A stretch of DNA of 56,903 nucleotides from Romboutsia timonensis. GTDB lineage: Bacteria > Bacillota > Clostridia > Peptostreptococcales > Peptostreptococcaceae. The DNA lies in assembly GCF_900106845.1 (NCBI RefSeq), contig NZ_LT629850.1, positions 924,618-981,520 of the forward strand, written 5' to 3'. Under the pieces are notes generated by a model. The model had not been told where the DNA came from and did no database searches. It was given only the letters and a program-made list of their open reading frames with translations. The position numbers and the translations under genes were made by a program. Positions 7,721 to 15,278 of the stretch are shown one piece after another (the first letter of the stretch is position 1; each line of letters opens with the position of its first letter).

Positions 7721-8563
7721 TTACTTACCTATGAACATTTGAGTCCAATAAGTTGTTCCTTTAGAATCTTTTGCAATACCAACACCTAAGTTAGTAAAAT
7801 TAGGGTTTAATATATTTTTTCTATGACCTTCAGAATTCATCCAAGCAGTTACAACCTCTTGTGGAGTTTTTTGACCTTTTGCTATATTCTCACCAGCAGT
7901 TCTATAAGATATTCCAAATTGCTTCATCATATCAAATGGAGAACCGTAAGTTGGAGATGTATGGTCGAAGTAGTTTTTATTTACCATATCTTGAGATTTC
8001 TTTGTTGCTACACTTGATAAGTTAGAATCAAGTGTTAAAGCAGATATTCCTCTTTTAGTTCTTTCTACATTTACTAAATCAAGCACTTGTTGTTGATAAG
8101 AAGAAAAGTCTGTACTAGGCTTTTGCTCAGGAGTACTCTCAGGTTTTTGCTCAGGATTAGTACTTGGAGTACTAGGAGTACTTTCAGGCTTTTGCTGTGG
8201 ATTAGTACTTGGAGTACTAGGAGTACTTTCAGGTTTTTGCTGTGGAGTAGTACTTGGAGTACTAGGAGTACTTTCAGGTTTTTGCTGTGGATTAGTACTT
8301 GGAGTACTAGGAGTACTCTCAGGCTTTTGCTGTGGAGTAGTACTTGGATTATTAGGAGTACTCTCAGGTTTTGAAGGTACATTTGGACAACTTGGAGTTA
8401 ACGGTAATTTGTATTTAACACCATTTACATATATATATACAGATTTCGTAGTCATAACTTTCTTGTAACAAGTTTTTGATAGAGCGTTTACTGGTAGCAT
8501 ACTAGATGCTGTTAGCATAGTTATTGCTCCTAATGATAATATATTTCTAAATTTCTTATTCAT
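7721..8563 (-). CDS. Secreted CAP/SCP-domain protein with Pro/Thr-rich repeat linker
   Basis: 280 residues, ATG behind AGAGGTG. Residues 1-28 are a signal peptide (ending in PVNALS). Residues 65-139 are five 15-residue KPESTPSTPSTNPQQ-type repeats, a flexible spacer likely to cross the cell wall. Residues 156-280 are a CAP domain of the bacterial YkwD class (LDLVNVERTKRGISALTLD, YFDHTSPTYGSP, AGENIAKG, WMNSEGHRKNILNPNF, YWTQMFIG). The CAP His/Glu cluster (H201 in FDHTSP, E225 in GENIA, E245 and H247 in SEGH) is intact. Bacterial CAP proteins are extracellular with poorly defined, probably cell-wall related roles. It is monocistronic; the upstream region has phased direct repeats suggestive of control by an OmpR-family regulator. 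Confidence 0.92.
   Translation of the reverse strand: MNKKFRNILSLGAITMLTASSMLPVNALSKTCYKKVMTTKSVYIYVNGVKYKLPLTPSCPNVPSKPESTPNNPSTTPQQKPESTPSTPSTNPQQKPESTPSTPSTTPQQKPESTPSTPSTNPQQKPESTPSTPSTNPEQKPESTPEQKPSTDFSSYQQQVLDLVNVERTKRGISALTLDSNLSSVATKKSQDMVNKNYFDHTSPTYGSPFDMMKQFGISYRTAGENIAKGQKTPQEVVTAWMNSEGHRKNILNPNFTNLGVGIAKDSKGTTYWTQMFIGK
8147..8371 (-). repeat. Five tandem 45-bp repeats in the CAP-protein linker
   Basis: Codons 65-139 are five in-frame 45-bp units encoding KPESTP-x-x-PST-x-P-x-Q, with strongly conserved DNA (GTACTTGGAGTACTAGGAGT on the plus strand). Units alternate Asn/Thr at one position. A likely site of copy-number change between strains. Confidence 0.92.
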
Positions 8564-8674
8564 ATAAACACCTCTTTTGATTTTATTTGCGATTCATATT
8601 GTTACTAAATTGTAACTTGCAATTTAAGGGGTTGTCCCTTTCGCATATTTATACTAACATAAATGCTACAACTT
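8564..8674 (-). promoter_or_regulatory. Leader of the CAP-protein gene with two small hairpins
   Basis: Read on the minus strand, the 5' region holds a possible TAGTAT or TATAAA -10 box near 8650, then a hairpin AAGGG-acaac-CCCTT (8627-8641) and a second, GTTAC-aattta-GTAAC, closer to the gene. No known riboswitch class was recognised. The start of transcription is not certain, so the hairpins may be fortuitous. Confidence 0.35.
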
Positions 8675-8716
8675 TGTAACTGTAAAGTACTGTAATAAAG
8701 TGTAGAAAAATGTAAA
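8675..8716 (-). promoter_or_regulatory. Phased TGTAAA direct repeats (OmpR-family regulator-like boxes)
   Basis: On the plus strand TGTA-type hexamers start at 8675, 8681, 8691, 8701 and 8711 (TGTAAC, TGTAAA, TGTAAT, TGTAGA, TGTAAA); the last four are spaced exactly 10 bp apart. Read toward the CAP gene they are TTTACA-N4-TCTACA-N4-ATTACA-N4-TTTACA, resembling PhoP boxes (TTHACA repeats) or the WalR box (TGTWAH-N5-TGTWAH) of Bacillus. They lie just upstream of the inferred CAP-gene promoter. Binding by a specific regulator is inference. Confidence 0.5.
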
Positions 8717-9050
8717 AAAGTAATATAATAGGCAAGTGAAAATTGCTATATTATGCATGATTTGACTAAAAAATATTGGAAAATAGCTATTTTTCTGCTG
8801 TTATATATAAATTGATATGAATTTCTCAGAGGATTTATAAAATAAAAATATATACCATAATTGCTTTTTACTATAAGTTACAAAGTAATGTATTTAATCA
8901 AATTTCAAATATGTAATTAAATATGTAAAAAAAGGGTATAATTAAGTTATGATTTTGTATTCAAATATTGAAAAAATAAGAAATATATTATAATATGAAA
9001 ATAGGAAAAATATAGATATTTATATCTATAAGTTAGAAAGGATAAGTACT

Positions 9051-9614
9051 ATGTCAAAACAATTAGTAAAAGAAAGAGTTATAAAGTATTTAATGGAGGA
9101 CTTATTAGTACCACATGATATGATAGACACTGATGTACCATTATCAGAGTTTGAAGAAGGTGCAGAGGGTATAATAGATATAATAGTAAGTGTTAAAGAT
9201 AAAGAAGACTACTTAGTTCCAGTTATGTTAGTTAGCTGTTTAGACGAAGATGTAGAATTAGAAGGTGAAGTAGTACAAAAGCAAATAGATTTCTTAGAAG
9301 ATGTTGATAATATAACTACTGCAGGTAGAATAATATTAACTAATGGAAATCAAATGATGTATGCTGACTGGACTGGAGAAGAATATGATACAGAAGCAGC
9401 TCTTCCAACATATGAACAAATGGAAAAAGAATTATTTGAAATGGAAAAATTAGCTGCTGAGCATGAACACTCTCATCATGGATGTGGATGTGGTGGACAT
9501 CATCACGAAGAAGAGCATGAATGCTGTGGAGGTCATGGACATCATGAAGATGGTCACGAGTGTTGTGGAGGACACAATCACGGAGATGATCACAACTGTG
9601 GTTGTAAACACTAA
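9051..9614 (+). CDS. HsdR-N-like protein with His/Cys-rich metal-binding tail
   Basis: 187 residues, ATG behind AAAGGATAAG. Residues 1-135 resemble the type I restriction enzyme R-subunit N-terminal (HSDR_N) group: a helical start (VKERVIKYLMEDLLVP), then IIDIIVSVKDKEDYLVPVML, QIDFLEDV, and RIILTNGNQMMYADW. The ExK half of a PD-(D/E)xK nuclease site is not visible where it should follow (it reads VMLVSC), so it is probably not an active nuclease. Residues 138-187 are a metal-binding tail with 16 His and 8 Cys in about 50 residues, including HECCGGH twice and a terminal NCGCKH. Such tails occur on nickel or zinc chaperones (HypB, SlyD). It is monocistronic. The fold assignment is moderate; the tail is certain. 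Confidence 0.8.
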   Translation: MSKQLVKERVIKYLMEDLLVPHDMIDTDVPLSEFEEGAEGIIDIIVSVKDKEDYLVPVMLVSCLDEDVELEGEVVQKQIDFLEDVDNITTAGRIILTNGNQMMYADWTGEEYDTEAALPTYEQMEKELFEMEKLAAEHEHSHHGCGCGGHHHEEEHECCGGHGHHEDGHECCGGHNHGDDHNCGCKH

Positions 9615-9855
9615 TAAATAAATATATACGAACTTGACGATACTTTTTAATAATGTTATTATAAATATGTTAAAAATTCTATATAAAAACCGTAAATGTT
9701 GGGGCAAAAGACAAAGGATTTATTAATATAGGGATTTATAGCGTCGTTCGATTAAAAAAGACTACTTTTATTGTGGTCTTTTTTTATGCTTAAAAACCTA
9801 AATATATATTTATATACTTAAAATAAGTGAAATTTTATAAAAAATATAAATAAAA
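9615..9855. other. Noncoding region between the metal-tail gene and sigA2-like gene
   Basis: No ORF of note. A G-rich stretch (about 9696-9750, GTTGGGGCAAAAGAC ... GCGTCGTTCG) precedes the terminator and stands out against the AT-rich surroundings; no known RNA class was recognised in it. Confidence 0.4.
9753..9786 (+). terminator. Terminator downstream of the metal-tail gene
   Basis: AAAAAAGACTAC paired with GTGGTCTTTTTT, T-run following. Confidence 0.85.
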
Positions 9856-9883
9856 AAAGGAAATTTGATAGCAAAGGTAGAAT
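9856..9883 (+). promoter_or_regulatory. SigH-type promoter upstream of the RpoD-like sigma gene
   Basis: AAAGGAAAT (9856-9864), 12-bp spacer, GTAGAAT (9877-9883), matching the SigH consensus RnAGGAwWW-N11-12-RnnGAAT at every defined position. It lies about 140 bp upstream of the sigma gene. In Bacillus the primary sigma operon also has a SigH promoter, which makes the match plausible. A separate TTGACA at about 9903 lacks a good -10. Confidence 0.5.
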
Positions 9884-10021
9884 AATATAAAAATAAACTT
9901 ATTGACATTTAATTTAATTGGATGGAATGTTTTTGAAGCAGCTATCATATTATAAATGTAGATGAAGCTAGAGAAAAGATAACATCTCAATTAATAAACT
10001 ATATATAAAAGGGGTTATATT

Positions 10022-10906
10022 ATGGAGGCTAAAAAAGAACAAAATTATGAAAGCTATATTTATTCTGATTCATCAAATACATCTAATGCTATGAAAATGT
10101 ATTTAAAAGAAATAGAAGAATACCCAATGTTATCTGCTAAAGAGGAAGTAGAACTAGCTAAAGCTATAATTGACTCTTCAGAGGAAGCAAAAGAGAAATT
10201 TATAAATGCAAATTATAGATTGGTTGTAAGTATCGCTAAAAGATATAGAAAAGAAAGTGTAGATATGCTTGACTTAATTCAAGCAGGAAACATTGGACTT
10301 ATAAAAGCAGTTGAAAAGTACGATTATAAGAAGGGATTTAAATTTAGTACTTATGCGACTTGGTGGATAAAACAAAGTATAACAAGATACATAGATGACT
10401 GTGAAAATACTATTAGAATACCTGTTCATCTTCATCAAAGAATAAATTTTGTAAAAAGAAAAAAACAAGAGCTTGCTAATGTACTTCAAAGAGAACCTAG
10501 TATGGAAGAACTTGCTGAAGTTTGCGAACTTGAAGTTGATAAGGTTTTAGATATATTAAAAAGGGATAAAAACATAGTATCTCTTGATACTCCGATTAAA
10601 GAAGATGAAGATAGTAGCTTGGTTGAGTTTATACCATCTGATGCACACTTTGGGGACGTGGTCATGCATGAGGTTGAACAAAATAACTTAAGAGAAAAAA
10701 TAGACGAAGTGCTAACAGATCTTAGTGATCAAGAGCAACAAGTACTTAGAATGAGATTTGGACTTGATGATGACACACCTAAGACTTTAGAAGAAATCGG
10801 TAAAGTATTTGGTGTAACAAGAGAGAGAATAAGACAAATAGAAGCTAAGGCTATTAGAAAATTAAGACATCCAAGTAGACTTAAATTACTTAAAAACTTT
10901 TATTAA
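10022..10906 (+). CDS. RpoD-like (group 1/2) RNA polymerase sigma factor
   Basis: 294 residues, ATG behind AAAGGGG. It lacks region 1.1 and starts at region 1.2 (NAMKMYLKEIEEYPMLSAKEEVELA). Region 2 is complete (NYRLVVSIAKRYRKESVDMLDLIQAGNIGLIKAVEKYDYKKGFKFSTYATWWIKQSI in the genome; the -10 reading part is intact), then regions 3 (HLHQRINFVKRKKQEL) and 4.2 (TLEEIGKVFGVTRERIRQIEAKAIRKLRHPSRLKLL). This is too complete for an ECF or sporulation factor: it should recognise housekeeping-like -35/-10 promoters. Clostridioides difficile has a second RpoD-like factor called SigA2, and this looks like its counterpart, inferred from length and lack of region 1.1. The housekeeping rpoD is probably elsewhere, beside dnaG. 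It is monocistronic, with a SigH-like promoter. Confidence 0.88.
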   Translation: MEAKKEQNYESYIYSDSSNTSNAMKMYLKEIEEYPMLSAKEEVELAKAIIDSSEEAKEKFINANYRLVVSIAKRYRKESVDMLDLIQAGNIGLIKAVEKYDYKKGFKFSTYATWWIKQSITRYIDDCENTIRIPVHLHQRINFVKRKKQELANVLQREPSMEELAEVCELEVDKVLDILKRDKNIVSLDTPIKEDEDSSLVEFIPSDAHFGDVVMHEVEQNNLREKIDEVLTDLSDQEQQVLRMRFGLDDDTPKTLEEIGKVFGVTRERIRQIEAKAIRKLRHPSRLKLLKNFY

Positions 10907-11098
10907 TTAGTTTATACAAAAGTGAGAGTAGTTTTCTGCTTTTTATATCTCTTGTAAAAATATGATTTGATTTCTTTAAGTAAATAGTAGCACATATTAA
11001 TTTGTATCGCATCTAAAATTTAATTAAATTTTATAAAAATATTTACATTAAAAAGGAATATACATAATTGGTATAGATAAGTTAAAAAGTAGATTTAT
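10907..11098. other. Noncoding stretch after the sigma gene
   Basis: No ORF. The only strong terminator after the sigma gene is nearly 200 bp away at 11099-11150, so either the mRNA has a long 3' UTR or a short separate transcript ends there. A TTTACA at 11042 is present but no convincing -10 follows. Confidence 0.35.
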
Positions 11099-11150
11099 AA
11101 AAAGAGCTATTTCAAAATGATTAAATAATGATTTTGAAATAGCTCTTTTT
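11099..11150 (+). terminator. Strong terminator with perfect 20-bp stem
   Basis: Left arm 11099-11118, 12-nt loop, right arm 11131-11150, with no mismatches and an A-run/T-run at the two ends, so it could work in both directions. Confidence 0.9.
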
Positions 11151-11161
11151 ATAGATACATG

Positions 11162-11190
11162 TTTACATTTTTTATTATTTTATATACAAT
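11162..11190 (+). promoter_or_regulatory. Promoter of the GntR-ABC operon
   Basis: TTTACA (11162-11167), 17-bp spacer, TACAAT (11185-11190), about 60 bp before the GntR ATG. Confidence 0.75.
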
Positions 11191-11204
11191 ACTATTATGG
11201 TTAG

Positions 11205-11216
11205 TTACTTGAGTAA
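11205..11216. promoter_or_regulatory. Putative GntR operator
   Basis: Palindrome TTACT-tg-AGTAA, placed just after the expected +1 of the promoter at 11162-11190. A GntR-family autorepressor encoded immediately downstream is the natural candidate to bind it. Confidence 0.45.
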
Positions 11217-11251
11217 TTAACTGATTGATTAACGGATATAAGGAGTGATTT

Positions 11252-11623
11252 ATGAAGCTTATATTAAATGAAGACGAACCGATATTTATTCAAATATCAA
11301 AAGCTATAGAGGATGAAATACTAACAGATAGCATAAAAGAAGATGAACAAGTGCCTTCAACAACAGAATTATCAAGGTTATATAATATAAATCCAGCTAC
11401 AGTATTAAAGGGGATGAATATACTAGTAGATAAGAATATCTTATATAAAAAAAGAGGTTTAGGTATGTTTGTAAATAGGGGAGCAAAAAACACTATAAAA
11501 CTTTTAAGAAAAGAAAGCTTTAAAAATAAGTTTATAAAGAACTTAATTGAAGAAGCAAATAAGTTAGATATAGATAAAGATGAATTACTTGAGATGATTA
11601 AACAATACAAAGGGGGAAACTAA
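11252..11623 (+). CDS. GntR-family transcriptional regulator, YtrA-like
   Basis: 123 residues, ATG behind AAGGAGTG. An N-terminal winged helix (IFIQISKAIEDEIL, VPSTTELSRLYNINPATVLKGMNILVDKNILYKKRGLGMFV) is followed by only about 45 residues, the small effector/dimerisation tail of the YtrA subfamily. Members of this subfamily repress ABC transporter operons that respond to cell-wall-active antibiotics. Its stop abuts the ATG of the ABC ATPase gene (TAAATG), as in ytrABCDEF of Bacillus. A promoter and a palindrome suited for autoregulation lie directly upstream. Confidence 0.92.
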   Translation: MKLILNEDEPIFIQISKAIEDEILTDSIKEDEQVPSTTELSRLYNINPATVLKGMNILVDKNILYKKRGLGMFVNRGAKNTIKLLRKESFKNKFIKNLIEEANKLDIDKDELLEMIKQYKGGN

Positions 11624-12505
11624 ATGAGTGTAGCTATAAAAGTAAAAAATGTTAGTAAGTCTTTTAATGATAGTGTAATACTTGATGATATATCTATAGA
11701 TTTTTATGAAAATAAAATATATGGTTTACTTGGGAAAAATGGAGTAGGTAAAACTACCTTATTAAATATAATTACAAAGCAATTAATTAGTAAAAGCGGT
11801 ACTATAGAAATATTTGGACAAAATATAAATGAAAGTGACGATGTATTAGATAAGTTATGTATATTAAGAGAAAGAGAGTTTCCTGAAAATGATATTTTAA
11901 TAAAAGAATTATTTAATACTTACTCATACTTTTATAAAGATTATGATAAAAATCTACAAGAAAAATTGTGTGATTATTTTGAGCTAGATTCTAAGAAGTC
12001 ATATAGAAAATTATCAAGAGGTATGAAAAGTATAGTATCGAACATTATAGGAATATGCTCAAATGCTTCAATAACTATATTTGATGAACCTACAATAGGT
12101 CTTGATGCAGACAATAGAAATGAGTTTTATAAGATATTATTAGATAGCTATATAAAAAATCCTAGAACTATAATATTATCAACTCACCTTATAAATGAAG
12201 TAGAAAACTTAATTGAAAATGTAGTTATAATACATAAAGGAAAAGTAATAGTTGATGATAACATAGATAATATAAGTCAAAAATCATTTTACATAAGTGG
12301 AGATAAATCTGATTTGGAAAAATTACAATGTTTAAAAGATACAACACCTGATAAAAGCTTTGGATCTAAACAAGTGTATAAATATTATGGGGATATAAAT
12401 GAAGATGATTTAAAGTTTATAGAAAGTTTAAACATAAATTTAGAAACTATGAATCTTCAAGATATGTTTGTACATCTTACTAAAAGGGGGAATACAAATG
12501 AATAA
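11624..12505 (+). CDS. ABC transporter ATP-binding protein, YtrB-like
   Basis: 293 residues. Walker A GKNGVGKTT (about 38-46), variant signature LSRGMKSIV rather than LSGGQ, Walker B ITIFDEPTIGLD and switch His in STHLI. The LSRGM form is characteristic of YtrB-type ATPases partnered with YtrA regulators. The C-terminal 80 residues are a helical extension. It overlaps the permease gene by 8 bp, so the two are translationally coupled. It probably exports or senses an antimicrobial or cell-wall compound; the substrate is not visible from sequence. Confidence 0.9.
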   Translation: MSVAIKVKNVSKSFNDSVILDDISIDFYENKIYGLLGKNGVGKTTLLNIITKQLISKSGTIEIFGQNINESDDVLDKLCILREREFPENDILIKELFNTYSYFYKDYDKNLQEKLCDYFELDSKKSYRKLSRGMKSIVSNIIGICSNASITIFDEPTIGLDADNRNEFYKILLDSYIKNPRTIILSTHLINEVENLIENVVIIHKGKVIVDDNIDNISQKSFYISGDKSDLEKLQCLKDTTPDKSFGSKQVYKYYGDINEDDLKFIESLNINLETMNLQDMFVHLTKRGNTNE

Positions 12506-13328
12506 GTTAATGCCGTATTTTAGATTAATGAAAAAGTCTATAATATTAATGATAGTAATAACACTTTCAATAGCAATAACACATGATGGTAAAGAAATAC
12601 TAACTGGATTTAAACATTCAGTATTTGAAAATGGATATTTAATATTTAAAAGTGAAATATATTCTACAACAGCATTACTTATATTTATATATGGTATATA
12701 TCTTTCATATATAAAGTTTAATGTTGCAATAAATATAAAAGCAGATAGAAAAAGCTATATAAAAGCATCTATAATTACAATGATAGGTATGGGGATAGTA
12801 TTCTCAATATTTACAGTTTTATGGTCATTGATTTTAAAGTTTGTAGTAGAGTATGTTTCTGGTAAAAATGCTTTAGTACTTGGAGATTCTGCATACTTTG
12901 TAAATACTTTTACTGATATTATAAATAGTTCTTTAGAAATGGGAACAACAGTATTATATGCTTTTTCGGATTTAAGCATAAGAAGATTTATTATGGATAT
13001 CTTAGGGCAGCTTTTAACTTTATTTGCATTTTCATCTATAGGATTTTTACTTGGAAGTATTTTATATAGACTTAAAAAGAAAACATCAATAATAATATTT
13101 TTAATTATACCAACAATAGTTATAACATTAGGAGTAACATTTTATATATTTAATACAGATTTAATTATGAATTATATAGCTATTAACTTAGTTGATATTT
13201 TAAGGTTTATTATAAATGTAAATATACGTTTAATTATAAAACTTTTAACTATAGTAATATCTTTAATTTGTTCAGTACTACTTTTAAAAAATGCACCAAT
13301 AAAAGAATATGCACATGACTTAATATAA
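12498..13328 (+). CDS. ABC transporter membrane protein
   Basis: Starts at the ATG at 12498, behind AAAGGGGG inside the ATPase gene; about 276 residues. Hydrophobic helices are at roughly 14-33, 50-70, 86-110, 160-180, 190-212, 220-240 and 245-265, the six-to-seven-helix plan of ABC-2-like permeases. There is no recognisable motif beyond that. It is the last gene of the GntR-ATPase-permease operon and is followed directly by a terminator. Confidence 0.85.
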   Translation: MNKLMPYFRLMKKSIILMIVITLSIAITHDGKEILTGFKHSVFENGYLIFKSEIYSTTALLIFIYGIYLSYIKFNVAINIKADRKSYIKASIITMIGMGIVFSIFTVLWSLILKFVVEYVSGKNALVLGDSAYFVNTFTDIINSSLEMGTTVLYAFSDLSIRRFIMDILGQLLTLFAFSSIGFLLGSILYRLKKKTSIIIFLIIPTIVITLGVTFYIFNTDLIMNYIAINLVDILRFIINVNIRLIIKLLTIVISLICSVLLLKNAPIKEYAHDLI

Positions 13329-13352
13329 GGCTGATTATACAGCCTTTTTTTA
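13327..13352 (+). terminator. Terminator of the GntR-ABC operon
   Basis: AAGGCTG-attata-CAGCCTT followed by TTTTT, overlapping the stop codon. Confidence 0.92.
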
Positions 13353-13360
13353 GTTTATGA

Positions 13361-13390
13361 TATGTTAGCTCCCTTTGTGATAAATATTGC
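13361..13390 (+). repeat. Dispersed repeat family 1, copy 1
   Basis: TATGTTAGCTCCCTTTGTG then ATAAATA; 24 of 26 core bases match copy 2 (20386-20415). Lies 9 bp after a terminator. Confidence 0.7.
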
Positions 13391-13600
13391 ATAAAAAGAG
13401 CCACACCTTGGACTTTTTAATAAATTGAATTTGAAGTAAAGTTCCTTATTTTAGGTTAACTCAAAGAATCTATTTCTAATAGTTTATCTAGTTACATATA
13501 GATATAAGTTCTTTAAGATAATTAAAATTCATACAATATAACAAATTTAAATTTAGAATATTTTATGGATAAGGTATTGAAGAGAAAAAAGGATGATAGT

Positions 13601-15274
13601 ATGTATGATAGCAGATATATTGAATTAGAGAAATTGATGAATATAATAAATAAATTAAATAAAGAATTACAATTAGTAAAAAAAGATATAAACAATAAAG
13701 AAAGTAAATCAAAAGAACTAGTTTCATATATAGAACAAAAAATAAAAGAAAATACTAAAAGTATAAAAGAGCTAGAAAATCCATTTTTACTATTTATAAT
13801 GGGTTCTGGTAATTATGGAAAATCAACTCTTATAAATGCCCTTTTACAAGAAAAAGTAATAGAAACTAGTGATATACCAAATACATGGAAACTAGATTTA
13901 TTTATTAAATCAGATAATGAAAAAGTAGAAATAACCTATAATGATGAAAGAGAAATTATAAAAAGTTTAAGTAATGGTAAAAAAATATTAAAAGAAGAAG
14001 AGGATAAATTTAAAATATCAAAAAAAGAAATATCAAAAAAAATATTAACCTACAAGAATAAACTTAGCAAAGATAAATTAAAAGAATTTAAAATTGAACA
14101 AGAAAGATTACACTTATATAAATCAGATATAAATCAAATAAAATACTATTTAAAAAATAAAAAAATACTTAATGACTTTACAATAGTAGATACACCAGGA
14201 CTTAATCAAACCTTACTAAAAAACACCGTAAAGCGTATGAATAAATACTACCAAAAATCAGATGGCGTAATATGGCTAATAGATGCTCAAAATATAGTAT
14301 CTAAAGAAACTAATAAATTAATTGAGGAAATAAATAAAATAGATAATTTACATGAAAAGAAAATAATAGGTGTAGTTAATAAAATAGATATAATAAAAAA
14401 TGATAACGATTTAGAAAGACTTAAAGAAAAAGTAAATGAAATATATAATAATAAATTTAATGATATTGTTTATATATCAGCTCGTGATGCTTTAGATGGA
14501 ATTGTAAACAAAGATAAATATTTAATAGATAAAAGCAACATAAATAATTTATATAAATCTATAGAGAGTAATTTCAAACAAGTATGTGAAAAAAAACAAA
14601 TAGATTCTAAATATAAAAATTTATCTATAATGAAAAATAAAATACTAGATAAAATATATTCATATAAGAGAAGTTTGTATAAAGATATATCTGATTATAA
14701 TGAAATTGAATTTGAATTAAATAAAAGTTGTAATGAAATATATTTATATACATTAAATCATATAAATAAATTTAAGAAGAAAAAAATATATACTAAAGAG
14801 GATTTATATTCATTAAAAAAAGCAATAGAAAATTTAGAAGTACAATGTAGTAAGGAAATAGAAAAAAATTATAATACATTAATCAAAAAAGCAGATTTTA
14901 GCAATATTACAAACAATCCTATCAACACAAAAGTCTATTTTTCTAAAAGCAAATATTTGATTATAAATTATAATAACTTTAAAACTGTAAAAAGAAATAA
15001 CAAACTATCAAGTTTTATAAATCAACTCACAAAAGCAAATTCTGAAAAAGTTGTAAATGATGAAGTTGCATTAAGTAACCATATCCAAAAAAATATTACA
15101 TACTTAGAAGACGAGATAATAACAACCCTAAAAGATAAATTAGAAGAGATAAAAAATAATATAAATGAAGTCAAATATAATACATTTAAAAATAAATATT
15201 TAGATTACAATTTAATAAAAGAGCATATTAGTTATTTAGACAATATAGAAAATATATTAATAAATTTGAGGTGA
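13601..15274 (+). CDS. Dynamin-like GTPase (first of tandem pair)
   Basis: The ATG at 13601 is preferred because AAAGGATGA is well placed before it; an upstream in-frame ATG at 13565 has no ribosome binding site. About 557 residues. The N-terminal 60 residues are helical and Lys/Glu-rich. The G domain follows: P-loop GSGNYGKST (about 68-76), switch region, DTPG (197-200), NKID (260-263), and a SARDA motif for G5. A long, Lys/Asn-rich helical remainder suits a bacterial dynamin stalk; no clear hydrophobic paddle is visible. Dynamin-like proteins remodel or fuse membranes on GTP hydrolysis. The gene is more A-rich than its neighbours. The partner gene starts 4 bp downstream, its ribosome binding site lying in this gene's last codons. 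Confidence 0.85.
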   Translation: MYDSRYIELEKLMNIINKLNKELQLVKKDINNKESKSKELVSYIEQKIKENTKSIKELENPFLLFIMGSGNYGKSTLINALLQEKVIETSDIPNTWKLDLFIKSDNEKVEITYNDEREIIKSLSNGKKILKEEEDKFKISKKEISKKILTYKNKLSKDKLKEFKIEQERLHLYKSDINQIKYYLKNKKILNDFTIVDTPGLNQTLLKNTVKRMNKYYQKSDGVIWLIDAQNIVSKETNKLIEEINKIDNLHEKKIIGVVNKIDIIKNDNDLERLKEKVNEIYNNKFNDIVYISARDALDGIVNKDKYLIDKSNINNLYKSIESNFKQVCEKKQIDSKYKNLSIMKNKILDKIYSYKRSLYKDISDYNEIEFELNKSCNEIYLYTLNHINKFKKKKIYTKEDLYSLKKAIENLEVQCSKEIEKNYNTLIKKADFSNITNNPINTKVYFSKSKYLIINYNNFKTVKRNNKLSSFINQLTKANSEKVVNDEVALSNHIQKNITYLEDEIITTLKDKLEEIKNNINEVKYNTFKNKYLDYNLIKEHISYLDNIENILINLR

Positions 15275-15278
15275 TATT

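Noticed and set aside
8074-8382. Two overlapping open frames (both strands) across the CAP-protein repeats
   Set aside because: Shadow frames produced by the 45-bp repeats; they lack ribosome binding sites and show only repeat-derived Leu/Val or Ser/Thr/Arg runs.
8590-8645. Possible riboswitch in the CAP-gene leader
   Set aside because: The two hairpins do not carry the conserved cores of c-di-GMP, c-di-AMP (ydaO) or other classes I know.
9696-9752. G-rich stretch GTTGGGGCAAAAGAC to GCGTCGTTCG as a structured RNA
   Set aside because: No consistent pairing or match to a known class could be made by eye; listed only as part of the intergenic region.
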